A DNA stretch of 64,000 nucleotides from Methylophaga sp. OBS4 (GCF_026319305.1 NZ_JAPDMV010000008.1:1-64000), one strand, 5' to 3'. Counted from the first letter of the stretch, positions 47,041 through 56,895 are shown. Translations and numbers: made by a program. The notes: a model not told the origin generated them from the sequence alone.

Positions 47041-47179
47041 TTGATATCTTTTGTCTATTGGAGAAATATCCGGAATAGGGCAAACAATTAAATTACCCGG
47101 CTCTGTTGCGTATGACCCTAGCGATATATACGCTGCCTCTAAAACAAGCCTGCCAACACCAAAAAACTGAGGTTAAGAT

Positions 47180-48133
47180 ATGTTGAGACTCTTTAAGATA
47201 GAGAATGGCCTTATCAGAGAATTATCAGATTCAGATGGGGACATTGAGCAACAGTTGCATGATGCTGACTGGATAGACGCCCATGATCCTGATGCTAAAG
47301 ATCGAGTACTGCTCAATGCCCTGATCCCTACAGAAATACCCGGGTCAGGAGATATAGAGGAAATAGAGGCCTCAGCCCGCTGCTTTGTAGACAGTGCGGG
47401 AATCCATACGCATTCGTTGTTTTTGTCACAAAGCGAAGGCCGCCACAGTACCGTTTCTATTGCCTGTATTTTGCAAAAGAAACGGCTTATTACTATCCGC
47501 GAGGGTGATCTTGCCGATTTCAGATTACTCCGCATGCGTGCCCGACGTGGACAAGTAGAAGTGCGTTCGCCTTCGGAACTGTTGATAACCCTGTTCGAAC
47601 AGAAAGTTGAAAATCATGCTGACGCACTGGAGGATATTCACAAGCAACTGGAAGCAGTGAGTCATCTGGTACTTGAAGACAAGGATGCCGAGCTTGATGA
47701 TGTCATCAACAGGCTGGCCCGCCTGGAAGACAGCAACGGCAAAATCAGACTGTGCCTGATGGATACCCAGCGTGATATTTCATTTCTGCTGCGTCATCTG
47801 AAAACCGAAAATGATGAGGCAGAAACCCTGCGGGAAATCATGCGTGATATTGAAACACTGATGTCCCACACCACATTTTTATTCGACAAAATAAACTTCC
47901 TGATGGAATCCACCCATGGTGTTATCAATATCAAACAGAACCAGATTATCAAAACATTTTCCATCGCCGCCGTCGTGTTTCTGCCGCCAACTTTGGTGGC
48001 CAGCATTTACGGAATGAATTTTATCTATATGCCGGAGTTACAATGGCTGGCTGGCTATCCCTGGGCACTGGGATTAATTTTGTTGTCCGGTTTTTCACCT
48101 TACTGGTATTTCAAACGCAAAGGCTGGCTATAG
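47180..48133 (+). CDS. CorA-family divalent-cation transporter
   Basis: The 317-residue protein has the long acidic cytosolic funnel domain (residues 1-250; helices such as LLITLFEQKVENHADALEDI). Two C-terminal membrane helices flank the YGMNFIYMPEL loop, which holds the CorA GMN motif. The C-terminus PYWYFKRKGWL is typical. It would form a homopentameric Mg2+ (or Co2+/Zn2+) channel. The substrate is not certain (CorA versus ZntB type). GAGG lies 8 bases before the start. It precedes the flippase-like gene by 63 bases. Confidence 0.93.
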   Translation: MLRLFKIENGLIRELSDSDGDIEQQLHDADWIDAHDPDAKDRVLLNALIPTEIPGSGDIEEIEASARCFVDSAGIHTHSLFLSQSEGRHSTVSIACILQKKRLITIREGDLADFRLLRMRARRGQVEVRSPSELLITLFEQKVENHADALEDIHKQLEAVSHLVLEDKDAELDDVINRLARLEDSNGKIRLCLMDTQRDISFLLRHLKTENDEAETLREIMRDIETLMSHTTFLFDKINFLMESTHGVINIKQNQIIKTFSIAAVVFLPPTLVASIYGMNFIYMPELQWLAGYPWALGLILLSGFSPYWYFKRKGWL

Positions 48134-48196
48134 ATTCCCTGCATGCCAGTAAAACTGTGCAGTAAACTATTGACATACTGAAACGGCTTTGTCCAA

Positions 48197-49216
48197 ATGA
48201 ATGCAAAATGGGTTTTATTCGCTATGGTGTTCATCGGGCTCAGTGCCGGAGTGCCCTATGTCATCTATACCGAGCTTGATATTCAAACGGCGATTTTTGA
48301 TGCCCGGTTGTTTAATGCGACAACAGTAACCACTTCTCTTGTATTACTTTTCATCTATTTCATCAGCGACGGCTTACGACTCTATTATGTGTTGAGAGCC
48401 CTGGGGCACACGATTCCCGGCAACAGCCTGCCAACACTGGTATTTATGAATATCCTGGTTTCCAATATTACGCCGATGGCAACAGGGGGTGGCGTCGCTC
48501 AAATTTTATATCTACGTCGCCACAAGATTCACTTGGGTGCAGCAACGGCTGCGACCACGATTCGGACCTTGTTGGCAATGGTTTTTATTTTCCTTCCCGT
48601 CCCATTTCTAATGGTGCTGTTCGTTCCGATAACTCAATCAGCCTTAGGGGGACAGCCAGCCATTTATTTAGGCAGCTTTGCCATATTCTATCTGCTGATT
48701 TTTGCAGTAGTCGTCATTAAAACGCGATGGGTATTGTGGCTGATAGACCAAATATTTCTACGTCTGCGCCGATATAATCTCATCACAACAAAAAGACTGC
48801 GGCGCTGGCGTTTCAAACTTCGGCGTGAAGCAATGCGGTTCAGTCGTGCCCTGAAAGTATTTCTACGTGCGCCAAAACATGATGTACTGCTATCCGCACT
48901 GTTCACCATCCTGTTTCTGCTGACCCTTTTTTCGTTTCCAGCCGTGTTGTTACATGGACTTGGCTATTCAGTTGATTACTTTCAGGTGCTGGGGCTGTTA
49001 GTGGTTACAACTTTCATTATGTACTTCTCACCGACACCGGGAGCATCCGGCATTGCCGAGGGTGTGTTTGGTTTGTTTTTTGTGAATCTGGTTACTCATG
49101 CCGATCTGGTGTTGACTATTATTGCCTGGCGTTTTCTGACGATTCATTTAGGCATGCTGATAGGGCTGCCTGTCACGTTAGTCGCCATGATGGGCAGGAA
49201 GTCTGGAAATGTTTAG
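48197..49216 (+). CDS. Flippase-like / lysylphosphatidylglycerol-synthase-type membrane protein
   Basis: The 339-residue integral membrane protein has about eight hydrophobic helices and the LPG_synthase_TM (UPF0104/AglD-like) pattern: VFMNILVSNITPMATGGGVA, AATTIRTLLAMVFIF, and MYFSPTPGASGIAEGVFGLF. Family members are linked to lipid handling or glycolipid export. Its stop overlaps the start of the glycosyltransferase fusion gene by 8 bases, so the two act together, probably in making or moving a glycolipid. Confidence 0.88.
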   Translation: MNAKWVLFAMVFIGLSAGVPYVIYTELDIQTAIFDARLFNATTVTTSLVLLFIYFISDGLRLYYVLRALGHTIPGNSLPTLVFMNILVSNITPMATGGGVAQILYLRRHKIHLGAATAATTIRTLLAMVFIFLPVPFLMVLFVPITQSALGGQPAIYLGSFAIFYLLIFAVVVIKTRWVLWLIDQIFLRLRRYNLITTKRLRRWRFKLRREAMRFSRALKVFLRAPKHDVLLSALFTILFLLTLFSFPAVLLHGLGYSVDYFQVLGLLVVTTFIMYFSPTPGASGIAEGVFGLFFVNLVTHADLVLTIIAWRFLTIHLGMLIGLPVTLVAMMGRKSGNV

Positions 49217-51455
49217 CTACTCCAAACTGAGGTTGCTTTTCTTATTCAATTTATTGCTTGTTCTGACTTTAATCGGTTACAAGATTTACCTGAATTTTTT
49301 TGAGCGCGACTTCACTGCTATACACTCACAACAGGTTGAAAAAGTCGAACAACTGCTTGATGGACGTGATAATTATTCTTTTGCCGTCATCGGTAATATC
49401 AATAATTCTGTAGGGGTCTTTGAAAGAAAAATCATTCCCATGCTCAACCAAAGGGACATTGATTTTGTCATTTCGGCTGGCAACGCCGTCAACAGTGGCG
49501 GCGAAGATAAGTACCGCGCTATCCACCGCACCCTCAGCCACCTGGATAAGCCTTATCTGCTGACTTTTGGCGAAAATGAATACAGCAGACTGGGCAGCTT
49601 CAGATTCTACGACCATTTTGGGCCTTACCTGTTTTCTTTTGCTGCCGGCAACAGCCGCTTTATTTTCCTCGACAGCACCGGCAAAACGAGCTTCAGCTGG
49701 CAACTCCGCTGGCTTGATGAAGAGCTGGCAAATGCATCCGAATCACATAAGTTCGTGTTCAGTGGCCATCCGTTACAGCCTGTCAGCAAACAGGGCATCC
49801 TGGATTTTGATGAAGAATATCTGTTTGATGAGATTGCGCGCTCATCATTTACCAGATTGATTGAACAAGTCGGAGTCGACGCGGTCTTTTCTGCGAACCT
49901 GCCGCTATATTCACTCCAACGGCATCAAAATACCGACTACATTCTGACGGGTGGTGCCGGCGGTTTAGTGCTGAATAATCAGCATAGTTATTATCATTAT
50001 GTTGAAGTCCGTATTAATGGCAACTCGCTGGAGATTAACCCTGTTCGTCTTGATGTCGGTCAGCATCCCGCCTGGAGAACGGTGGAAAGTTTGTGGTTTT
50101 TCGTTCACTCGGTCTTTTACGTCGGCTACTTGAACTTTCTCATTTTAGTGAGTGGGCTGATTGTGATCGCCATATGGCTTAACAGACTTGTTTTCAGCGA
50201 AAGAGACTACTACCCGAACTTCAATCTTGATCCCGAGCCTTTTTTAAAAAGGCCTTTCAAGGTAGCCATGTTTACTAATAATTATCTACCGTTTATCGGT
50301 GGCGTACCTATTTCTATCGAGCGATTACGACAAGGGTTACAATCACTGGGCCATACGGTGTCGATAATCGCTCCCGGTTATGGACGCCACGAAGACACTG
50401 ACGCTTCCATTCTGCGGGTTCGTACTTTGTTTCCGTTTGGCAAAAGCGGTGAATTCCGGCTGGCCAATATATTTTCTCTGAAACTTTACAAATTTATGGC
50501 TGCTTACCACCCGGACATTATTCACGTGCACCACCCTTTCTGGCTTGGTAGTGTTGGTTTGTTTCTGGGCAAACGTTTTAACATCCCTGTTGTGTACACT
50601 TACCATACCCGCCTGGAGCATTATTCTCATTATGTCCCCCTTCCAGGGCCACTGTTTCGTAACTTAATCGCCCATGCTGTGGTGAAACGTTTTGCTAACC
50701 GTTGTAATGGCGTGATAGTACCGACACAATCCGTAGAAGAATATCTGCGAATGATTGGCGTCACTAGACCCATATTTGTCCAGCCTACCGGTATAGATTT
50801 TAAAGCTTTCCAAGCCGTTGATGCATCAACCACTCGCAGACTTAAATCCGAGCTTGGGCTTCAGCGTGAAATTGTTCTGGTGAGTGTATCCAGGCTCAGC
50901 AAAGAAAAAAATATCGACTTTATGTTCGATGCGCTAAAAACGCTGCGTGACCGCTGTTCCCGGCCATTCAAACTTTTACTCATCGGTGATGGGCCGGAAC
51001 GTAAACATCTGCAGACACGTATTGATGATGAAGGGCTGGCTGACCATATTGTACTTGTGGGCGCGATTCAACCGGATCTGATCCCGCAGTACTATCACTT
51101 GGCTGACTTATTTGTATTTGCTTCACTCTCCGAAACGCAGGGAATGGTGATATTGGAAGCAATGGCGGCGGGACTGCCTGCAGTTGCGGTCAGAGCGAGC
51201 GGTATCGATGATGTCATACATGATGAATTCAATGGCCTCAAAGTGCCGCTGTCCCTGGAACGCTGGTCGCAAGGCATCGAACGGCTGATTAATGATGCCA
51301 GGCTCAGACAAGAACTTGCCACAAATGCCCGTGAATTTGCAGCTCAGCATGACATCGAGATGTTCAGTCAACAAATTGCCAAAGTCTATGCGACGATCTT
51401 TGCCGAAAAAGCGTATTTTCTTTCCAAGCAGACAAAACATGCTGCTCGTCAGTAA
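49209..51455 (+). CDS. Membrane-bound GT4 glycosyltransferase fused to a degenerate metallophosphatase domain
   Basis: The 748-residue protein has an N-terminal anchor (about 8-28) and a calcineurin-like phosphoesterase domain (about 55-270). A second membrane helix (about 300-325) leads to a GT4 glycosyltransferase (about 350-735: NNYLPFIGGVPISIERLRQG, IIHVHHPFWLGSVG, VSVSRLSKEKNIDFMFDALK, ETQGMVILEAMAAGLP). The anchor layout puts the phosphatase domain outside and the GT inside. The phosphatase motifs are altered: VIGNINNS for GD-H, SAGNAVN for GD, FGENEY for GNHE, SANLPLYS for GHxH. It is probably catalytically dead. GT4 relatives glycosylate diacylglycerol or phosphatidylinositol, so a glycolipid product is a fair guess. 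Confidence 0.88.
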   Translation: MFSYSKLRLLFLFNLLLVLTLIGYKIYLNFFERDFTAIHSQQVEKVEQLLDGRDNYSFAVIGNINNSVGVFERKIIPMLNQRDIDFVISAGNAVNSGGEDKYRAIHRTLSHLDKPYLLTFGENEYSRLGSFRFYDHFGPYLFSFAAGNSRFIFLDSTGKTSFSWQLRWLDEELANASESHKFVFSGHPLQPVSKQGILDFDEEYLFDEIARSSFTRLIEQVGVDAVFSANLPLYSLQRHQNTDYILTGGAGGLVLNNQHSYYHYVEVRINGNSLEINPVRLDVGQHPAWRTVESLWFFVHSVFYVGYLNFLILVSGLIVIAIWLNRLVFSERDYYPNFNLDPEPFLKRPFKVAMFTNNYLPFIGGVPISIERLRQGLQSLGHTVSIIAPGYGRHEDTDASILRVRTLFPFGKSGEFRLANIFSLKLYKFMAAYHPDIIHVHHPFWLGSVGLFLGKRFNIPVVYTYHTRLEHYSHYVPLPGPLFRNLIAHAVVKRFANRCNGVIVPTQSVEEYLRMIGVTRPIFVQPTGIDFKAFQAVDASTTRRLKSELGLQREIVLVSVSRLSKEKNIDFMFDALKTLRDRCSRPFKLLLIGDGPERKHLQTRIDDEGLADHIVLVGAIQPDLIPQYYHLADLFVFASLSETQGMVILEAMAAGLPAVAVRASGIDDVIHDEFNGLKVPLSLERWSQGIERLINDARLRQELATNAREFAAQHDIEMFSQQIAKVYATIFAEKAYFLSKQTKHAARQ

Positions 51456-51596
51456 CTGCACAGTCTGAACCGGAAGCATAACCCCGGCCAGACCGGGAAA
51501 ATGGTAGTTCCCACAGCATAAGTTCGTCTTAGCAGTAAATTCTCTGGCCCGGGCATGGGCGGCAGGGTACTTTAATTCAGTAAAGCGGCGGTGCAA

Positions 51597-53033
51597 TCAG
51601 GTATTGACTGCTTGCGTTGATTCGATATCGTCAAAGGTTGTAGTGGTGTTTCTACCCGCATTTTTCGACGCATACATCGCTAGATCCACATGCCTGAACA
51701 AATCATCAAAACTGCTGCCCGTTGCTTGGGCAACGCCGAGACTGATAGTTATGTGCCTTCCCACACCAAAGTCAGTTGATGCAATAGTTTTACGGCAACG
51801 TTCCGCAATCTCATAAGCACCTTGAATGTCTGTATTAGGCAGCAAGATGACAAACTCCTCACCTCCCCATCTTGCCAGAGAGTCAATATCACGCAGCTCG
51901 TTTTTAATGATTTTTGCCATGGCGATAAGAACTTCGTCTCCTTTTTGGTGGCCGAAGTCATCATTCACTTGTTTGAACAGATCGATATCAAACAATATCA
52001 GGCTGTAATGCTCGCCGTAGCGCTTGAACCGCTGGTTCTCCTGCTCGAGCAGTCTTGAAAAATAGGCTCTGGAGTATACGCCGGTCATCAGGTCATATTG
52101 ATAATGTGCTTCCAGTTCGGCCAGCAGCATTTTTTTCTGTAATGAAATAATACCCACCACAAAAATGGCACTGACTAATACCGTCAAAAACAACTGCAAC
52201 TCGACCAGAAATAAAACGGTTTCAGCACGGCCAAAAGGCTGAGTGAGAATATTGGTTAGCCAAAGCGCCAGACTCACAATAATGAGCGTGCTGATAAACG
52301 TCACCCGGAATCCGAGTCGCAACACCGCCCAGAGTAAAAGCGGCACGGTTAATAACAGCGGACTGTGTAATACAAAAACTGTTGTGTCATATCGATAAAT
52401 AAATACGCATGCCAACGCAAACACCAGACAGTAAAGGACCAGCTCGATCGGCCTGTCGCGAAGCCTGGATTCATGTGCATTGAAAAAGAAAATCAGTATT
52501 AACGGCGCAACCAGCAACACGCCGACAGCTCCCCCTGCCCACCAGGTCACAAAAGCGAGCAAGGTGTCGTGCCGCGGTAAAATGCCGGTGAGACTCAAAC
52601 TGCCCACACCGAAGACGGCACTGACCAGCGGCCCCAGCACAACGCAAAACACCAGAAACAACCAGAAAACATGGAAGCTTTTGAAGATATCTATGGCATG
52701 GGCTGTTCGTTTAAGCAGGTAGACTGACCCCACGGCTGCCAACACCTCACCGATACTGTTAGCCGTACCCGATATCACCGCAGTAAAAGAGGTGTTGAAT
52801 GTAGCAAAGTCAATATAAGCGGAGACATTGCCGATAAAAGCGCCGATAAAAATGCCCGGCCAGACCCTATTGCCGTATATGACAACCATTGCCACAATGA
52901 ATCCCGAGGGAAACCACATCGGTGAAATATTGCCCGGATATATGGCAAAAGTTTGACTGAGTTTAGCCAATAGAATGTAGAGCAATGCAACCAGTACGAT
53001 GATTGTCGTGCTTCTCAATACCTGCCGATTCAT
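51597..53033 (-). CDS. MASE1-GGDEF diguanylate cyclase
   Basis: The 478-residue protein has a MASE1 membrane sensor (about 8 helices, residues 8-305; NISPMWFPSGFIVAMVV, WWAGGAVGVLLVAPLILI). The GGDEF domain (about 320-465) carries RWGGEEFVILLPNTD and DIDLFKQVNDDFGHQKGDEV. The active-site residues are intact, so it should make c-di-GMP. The signal is unknown. It is a single gene transcribed toward the glycosyltransferase gene. Confidence 0.93.
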   Translation of the reverse strand: MNRQVLRSTTIIVLVALLYILLAKLSQTFAIYPGNISPMWFPSGFIVAMVVIYGNRVWPGIFIGAFIGNVSAYIDFATFNTSFTAVISGTANSIGEVLAAVGSVYLLKRTAHAIDIFKSFHVFWLFLVFCVVLGPLVSAVFGVGSLSLTGILPRHDTLLAFVTWWAGGAVGVLLVAPLILIFFFNAHESRLRDRPIELVLYCLVFALACVFIYRYDTTVFVLHSPLLLTVPLLLWAVLRLGFRVTFISTLIIVSLALWLTNILTQPFGRAETVLFLVELQLFLTVLVSAIFVVGIISLQKKMLLAELEAHYQYDLMTGVYSRAYFSRLLEQENQRFKRYGEHYSLILFDIDLFKQVNDDFGHQKGDEVLIAMAKIIKNELRDIDSLARWGGEEFVILLPNTDIQGAYEIAERCRKTIASTDFGVGRHITISLGVAQATGSSFDDLFRHVDLAMYASKNAGRNTTTTFDDIESTQAVNT

Positions 53034-53096
53034 CAGTTGCAGCCTTTTATCCGGATTGTCTCAGCTTAATCTGTCAATCTTGGTTTTTAAAGCTTT

Positions 53097-54155
53097 TTAA
53101 TTGGCCTCGGGTCTCATGCCGCACTGTTCAAGCAATGTCTGCCAAAGCTCGGTGTGTTGTTTTAATGCCCTGTCAAACTGATACCAGACACTGCTCACAG
53201 CTTCATCGCTTAATACGGTGCGGTAATAATCCTTGAAGCTGGCAGGCATAATGTTTTTCTGCTGCTCTGCCATAGATTCCAACAAGCCAAATATTTGCTT
53301 GCTTGCACGGCTGGCATCGGAAACATAAGGCTGAACCCGGCCTATGTAGACACTGGAAAACATGCTTTCCAGCTGCCGGGCCTGGTTGTTCGGTTTGCCC
53401 CCGTAGCAAAGCGGTCTCTCATCCAAACGCTGCTTCATCAGGCGGCTGGCATCGTTAAGTCTGGCGGTAATGAGACGCGCACTGTTAACCAACTGGCCAG
53501 CATGACTACTAAATGCCCAGCCCTGCTGCACCTTGCTCAGATACGTCAGATCCTGCTCCCACACACCATTGAGCAAGGTATCAACGGTCTCCTGTGTTTT
53601 TTGCAGATCAGTGGCCAGCACAGATACTGACTCAGTGCCGCCTTCAAGCGGAAAATAACCTTTCGACAGTGACAATAAATTGGCAATTTCGTCCCCTGAC
53701 CAGATCGCATTCCAGATTGTCGCCGGCAAAATCTGCTTTTTATATTGGATAGCTTCTTTCAGACTGGTTTCAAGCTGTGGCTTATCAACCCTGGGCAGAC
53801 ACTTTTCAGCAGCAGCAATAAATCGCAACTCATAGCGCAAATGGTTTAACGGTGACATCATCCGGCCCAAAATCGAATTACGCTCACCAACTATCACCTG
53901 TAACTCACAACCATAGAGAGATAAGAAGTCGAGCATATTGATATCCAGCCTCGGGATATCTATTCTGCGATCCCGTGGCCGCGGTATCGTCATAACATCC
54001 GGTATCGGCGATGGCATAGATTCGGTTTCCAGTACCCATGCCAGCCGCTCGACATATTCGTCCATCATTGTATCTGGCTGCTCAAAAGGATCGCAGGCAG
54101 TCAACAGCAGCATTACTGCAACCAACCGCCATAATTTCAGCACAGCCATAATCAA
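53097..54155 (-). CDS. DUF3080 lipoprotein
   Basis: The 352-residue protein has a lipoprotein signal (MAVLKLWRLVAVMLLLTAC, lipobox LTAC). The DUF3080 domain follows: PRPRDRRIDIPRLDINMLDF, LYGCELQVIVGERNSILG, LNHLRYELRFIAAAEKCL, and QFDRALKQHTELW. Function unknown, and it is found across gammaproteobacteria. Its start touches the stop of the cupin gene (54156), so the two may be one unit. Confidence 0.88.
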   Translation of the reverse strand: MIMAVLKLWRLVAVMLLLTACDPFEQPDTMMDEYVERLAWVLETESMPSPIPDVMTIPRPRDRRIDIPRLDINMLDFLSLYGCELQVIVGERNSILGRMMSPLNHLRYELRFIAAAEKCLPRVDKPQLETSLKEAIQYKKQILPATIWNAIWSGDEIANLLSLSKGYFPLEGGTESVSVLATDLQKTQETVDTLLNGVWEQDLTYLSKVQQGWAFSSHAGQLVNSARLITARLNDASRLMKQRLDERPLCYGGKPNNQARQLESMFSSVYIGRVQPYVSDASRASKQIFGLLESMAEQQKNIMPASFKDYYRTVLSDEAVSSVWYQFDRALKQHTELWQTLLEQCGMRPEAN

Positions 54156-54473
54156 TCAGGTTACAAGCGTAATGGCCTGTTGTGTTGAGATAAACAACTC
54201 GGCATCAGTCAAGGCAACAATATCGTGCTGTTCACCTGCACCGGTGAACAGATAGTCACCTTTTATCAGTTCAACACCTCCCATCAACACCCGGCCATTG
54301 AGTACGAAAACCTCCTCATCGCCCTGATGAAAATGCTGTGGGAAATGAGCCCCTTTTTTCATCCTGACCACCGACGTTCTGCCTCCCTGGTCATTGCGTC
54401 TGAACAGACTCCGTTCTATACCTTCGTAATCAGTGACATTCCAGTCACGATCAATTGCTCTGTTGACTAACAT
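54156..54473 (-). CDS. ChrR-like cupin protein
   Basis: The 105-residue single cupin has RMKKGAHFPQHFHQGDEEVF (HFH...E metal motif 1) and VLMGGVELIKGDYLFTGAGEQH (motif 2 with the late His). The metal-site His and Glu residues are present, as in anti-sigma-factor ChrR-type cupins. The N-terminus is short, without the ChrR zinc domain. It directly abuts the DUF3080 gene downstream and follows the DUF1223 gene by 36 bases. Confidence 0.8.
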   Translation of the reverse strand: MLVNRAIDRDWNVTDYEGIERSLFRRNDQGGRTSVVRMKKGAHFPQHFHQGDEEVFVLNGRVLMGGVELIKGDYLFTGAGEQHDIVALTDAELFISTQQAITLVT

Positions 54474-54509
54474 ATCAATTCCATTTTCGTTGCTTGTATT
54501 TTGGTTAAA

Positions 54510-55211
54510 TCAATCGATATAAGTTGCTGCAGCCTGGATAATGCTTAGTGAGTCCAGCTCTGTCAGCCAGACAGCAATCGCAGTTCGCCGCTGCCCGAAT
54601 TCGGGCACAGCGGGCAAATTTAGCCGCCAGTCCGATTTCCCCTGTTGTTGCAGTAAATCAAGTACCACAAAATCATGCTCCAATGTACGGTTACGGTTTT
54701 CTCCTGACTCAACCTCTGTTTTTAGCCCGAGGCCAAGATAAGCAACATTTAATTGCAATACCCGGTCCTGTTTAAAATGAACTTGCAACAGACCGTTTGC
54801 AAGTGTGGCCCTGAGAACACCCGGTTTATTTTCAGCGACCGGTACGCGGCGTTGTCCTTTAAACCAAGCGCGCCATTCAGCACTGTTAACCACAATGCCT
54901 GGCGTGTAGACTTGGGATAACAACCCTTGCCTGACCAGTTGACGCTGCCGCTCGGAAAAAGCTGATTGGGCAAAACGATCCTTCCAGCCGAGTTGATCCC
55001 AATAATCGACATGAAATGCGAGCGGCAACAGGGATTCAAACAGCCGGGAATCTTGCTGCATATGCGACAACCATTTGTCAGCAGGTGGACAGCTGCTGCA
55101 GCCTTCAGAGGTATAAAGCTCTACCACCGTAGTAGCTTGCTCATGACTGGAAAACTCAACAGCCAGCGCACCGTGACTGAATATCAGCAAGATAATCAGG
55201 AAACGGAGCAT
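54510..55211 (-). CDS. DUF1223 (thioredoxin-like) secreted protein
   Basis: The start at 55211 opens a signal peptide (MLRFLIILLIFSHGALA). The 233-residue product is a DUF1223 protein: VVELYTSEGCSSCPPADKWL (with a CxxC pair in a thioredoxin-like site), LAFHVDYWDQLGWKDRFA, and YTPGIVVNSAEWRAW. It is likely periplasmic and may act on disulphides, although no reaction is known. GGAG precedes the start. It leads the DUF1223-cupin-DUF3080 group. Confidence 0.88.
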   Translation of the reverse strand: MLRFLIILLIFSHGALAVEFSSHEQATTVVELYTSEGCSSCPPADKWLSHMQQDSRLFESLLPLAFHVDYWDQLGWKDRFAQSAFSERQRQLVRQGLLSQVYTPGIVVNSAEWRAWFKGQRRVPVAENKPGVLRATLANGLLQVHFKQDRVLQLNVAYLGLGLKTEVESGENRNRTLEHDFVVLDLLQQQGKSDWRLNLPAVPEFGQRRTAIAVWLTELDSLSIIQAAATYID

Positions 55212-55518
55212 GACAATCGCCTCGGTATGTGTGGCATCAGGGTCATGTTGATGAGAACACCTGTGCGGAGTGTAGTTCCAATCAGAAAACCAACCACTGG
55301 TAATAATGATCTTCAAAACAGATTTATTCATCACCGCTCACGGCATACGTAGCCTGAGTAATTACCGGAATATCATTTTGAAGGTCGGCCCTCCAAACTG
55401 GTTATCAGCTTTGTGGTAGTGATGGTTTTCGCGTCAGATAAGCGATTCCCCTTGAACCAACCTCGCCATCCTGCAAGTCCCGTTATGCTTGAGCTTTTGT
55501 TTATGTGTAAAATAATTT

Positions 55519-55547
55519 TGACAGGACCTGATAATCACTATACATTG
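55519..55547 (+). promoter_or_regulatory. Probable sigma-70 promoter of the cold-shock gene
   Basis: TTGACA at 55519-55524 is a perfect -35. After a 17-base spacer TACATT (55542-55547) is a 4-of-6 -10. It would give a leader of about 150 bases before the csp start, the usual length for cold-shock mRNA leaders. The rest of the gap 55212-55701 shows no other gene. Confidence 0.6.
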
Positions 55548-55701
55548 GAATTAGCTTGAAAGTTGATCTGATATTTATTTTTCATTTCGATGCATTACCT
55601 ATTAGTAGCTCGTCCTGTTTTTTAATAAGTACTCTGCACACCTTCCAGCTATACCCGCCTCTCACGAGGTATATTTACTTTTTATGAATTAGGATTTTTT
55701 T

Positions 55702-55908
55702 ATGTCTACTACTACTGGTACTGTTAAATGGTTTAACGAAGCTAAAGGCTTTGGTTTTATCGAACAAGAATCTGGTCCTGACGTTTTTGCTCACTTTAGC
55801 CAAATCAAAGGCGATGGTTTCAAAACTCTGAACGAAGGTCAACGCGTTGAATTCACCGTTACCCAAGGTCAAAAAGGCCCACAAGCTGAAAACATCGTTG
55901 CCCTGTAA
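55702..55908 (+). CDS. Cold-shock protein (CspA family)
   Basis: The 68-residue protein is a classic cold-shock domain: [19 protein letters not shown] (RNP1 KGFGFI) and DVFAHFSQI (RNP2, with Ala in place of the usual Val), ending [10 protein letters not shown]. It binds single-stranded RNA and DNA and acts as an RNA chaperone. A long leader and a strong terminator (55952) flank it, as for regulated csp genes. AGGA lies 8 bases before the start. Confidence 0.96.
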   Translation: MSTTTGTVKWFNEAKGFGFIEQESGPDVFAHFSQIKGDGFKTLNEGQRVEFTVTQGQKGPQAENIVAL

Positions 55909-55951
55909 GCAACTTTGACAGCTTTCAGACTCAACAGAGTACTGAGAATAC

Positions 55952-55983
55952 AAAAAGCCCCGGTTTTGCCGGGGCTTTTTTTT
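55952..55983. terminator. Terminator after the cold-shock gene
   Basis: An 8-bp stem AGCCCCGG/CCGGGGCT with loop TTTTG is followed by nine T. On the minus strand it also carries TTTTTG and may serve the SDR gene from the other side. Confidence 0.93.
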
Positions 55984-55989
55984 GCCTGA

Positions 55990-56736
55990 TTATTCGGTAT
56001 CTACCGCCTCTATAACCTGGCGTGCAAAGCTTTCGTAAACCTGCCACATTTCTTTGGCCATGGTATCAGGGAACAAATGGAATTCACCTTTGCGCAAAGC
56101 TTCGATAATACCTTCCGCCACCAGACTGGCAGGTTCAGCAATCTCTCCGAAGCCGGCCTCATTAGCCATATCGGTGGCAATCGGTCCCGGATGCACACTT
56201 AGCACCACCGTATTTTGTTGTGCCAGCTCATGGCGCAAAGACTGAGTAAGGGAATACGCAGCAGCTTTGGATGCGGCATAAGTGGCAAACGCCGGGAAGG
56301 ATCGTAACGAGGCTATAGAGTTAAGCTGGACAAAAGCACCTCCTCCGTTTGCTTTTAACACCGGCGCAAAAGCTTGTGCTATACGCAATAAACCGCCGAC
56401 ATTGATATCCATCTGCCAATTCAATGCCTCCACTGATTCCGGTTGTAGCGGACTGGCATTTTGCAATACCCCTGCGTTATTAACCACAATATCAACATCT
56501 TGCGCATTGGCAGCCGCGGCAGCAATGCTATTTGGCTGCGACAGATCGATATGTATCGGCGTCACCCGATCCGCAAACTGCTGCTCCAGATCCTGAACCG
56601 AATCAACATCGCGAACGGCAAGATAAACCTTGCGTACCCCCTTATTAAGAAAGGTTTCGGCAATCGCTCTGCCAATGCCACGATTGGCACCGGTAACCAA
56701 AGCCACCTTGTAGTCAATGTCAAACGGTGTATTCAT
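55990..56736 (-). CDS. SDR-family oxidoreductase
   Basis: The 248-residue protein is a classical short-chain dehydrogenase: TGANRGIGRAIAETFLN (cofactor TGxxxGIG), NNAG in VVNNAGVLQN, the Ser-Tyr-Lys site with YAASKAAAYS, and a C-terminal VHPGPIATDMANEAGF. An NADP-type preference is likely from the Arg after the TG motif. The substrate is unknown. The gene runs toward csp and shares its terminator. Confidence 0.92.
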   Translation of the reverse strand: MNTPFDIDYKVALVTGANRGIGRAIAETFLNKGVRKVYLAVRDVDSVQDLEQQFADRVTPIHIDLSQPNSIAAAAANAQDVDIVVNNAGVLQNASPLQPESVEALNWQMDINVGGLLRIAQAFAPVLKANGGGAFVQLNSIASLRSFPAFATYAASKAAAYSLTQSLRHELAQQNTVVLSVHPGPIATDMANEAGFGEIAEPASLVAEGIIEALRKGEFHLFPDTMAKEMWQVYESFARQVIEAVDTE

Positions 56737-56895
56737 TTAATGTCCTCTACAGACGCTAATCGATAAAGATAAAAAACTGTCAATTTCATGACCCGACTCC
56801 GAGAATAAAGTTCAGGCCACCGATGATTTATTGCCATTCTGGTATCACTCACCTACATTAGCCAAGGTTCGCATTTAAATTGAAGACTTTCTGTT

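Noticed and set aside
56010-56198. An antisense frame starting MCIRDR, a word known from adapter-derived false peptides
   Set aside because: It lies inside the normal SDR gene on the same strand but in another frame. The DNA there is ordinary SDR coding sequence, so there is no sign of adapter contamination.
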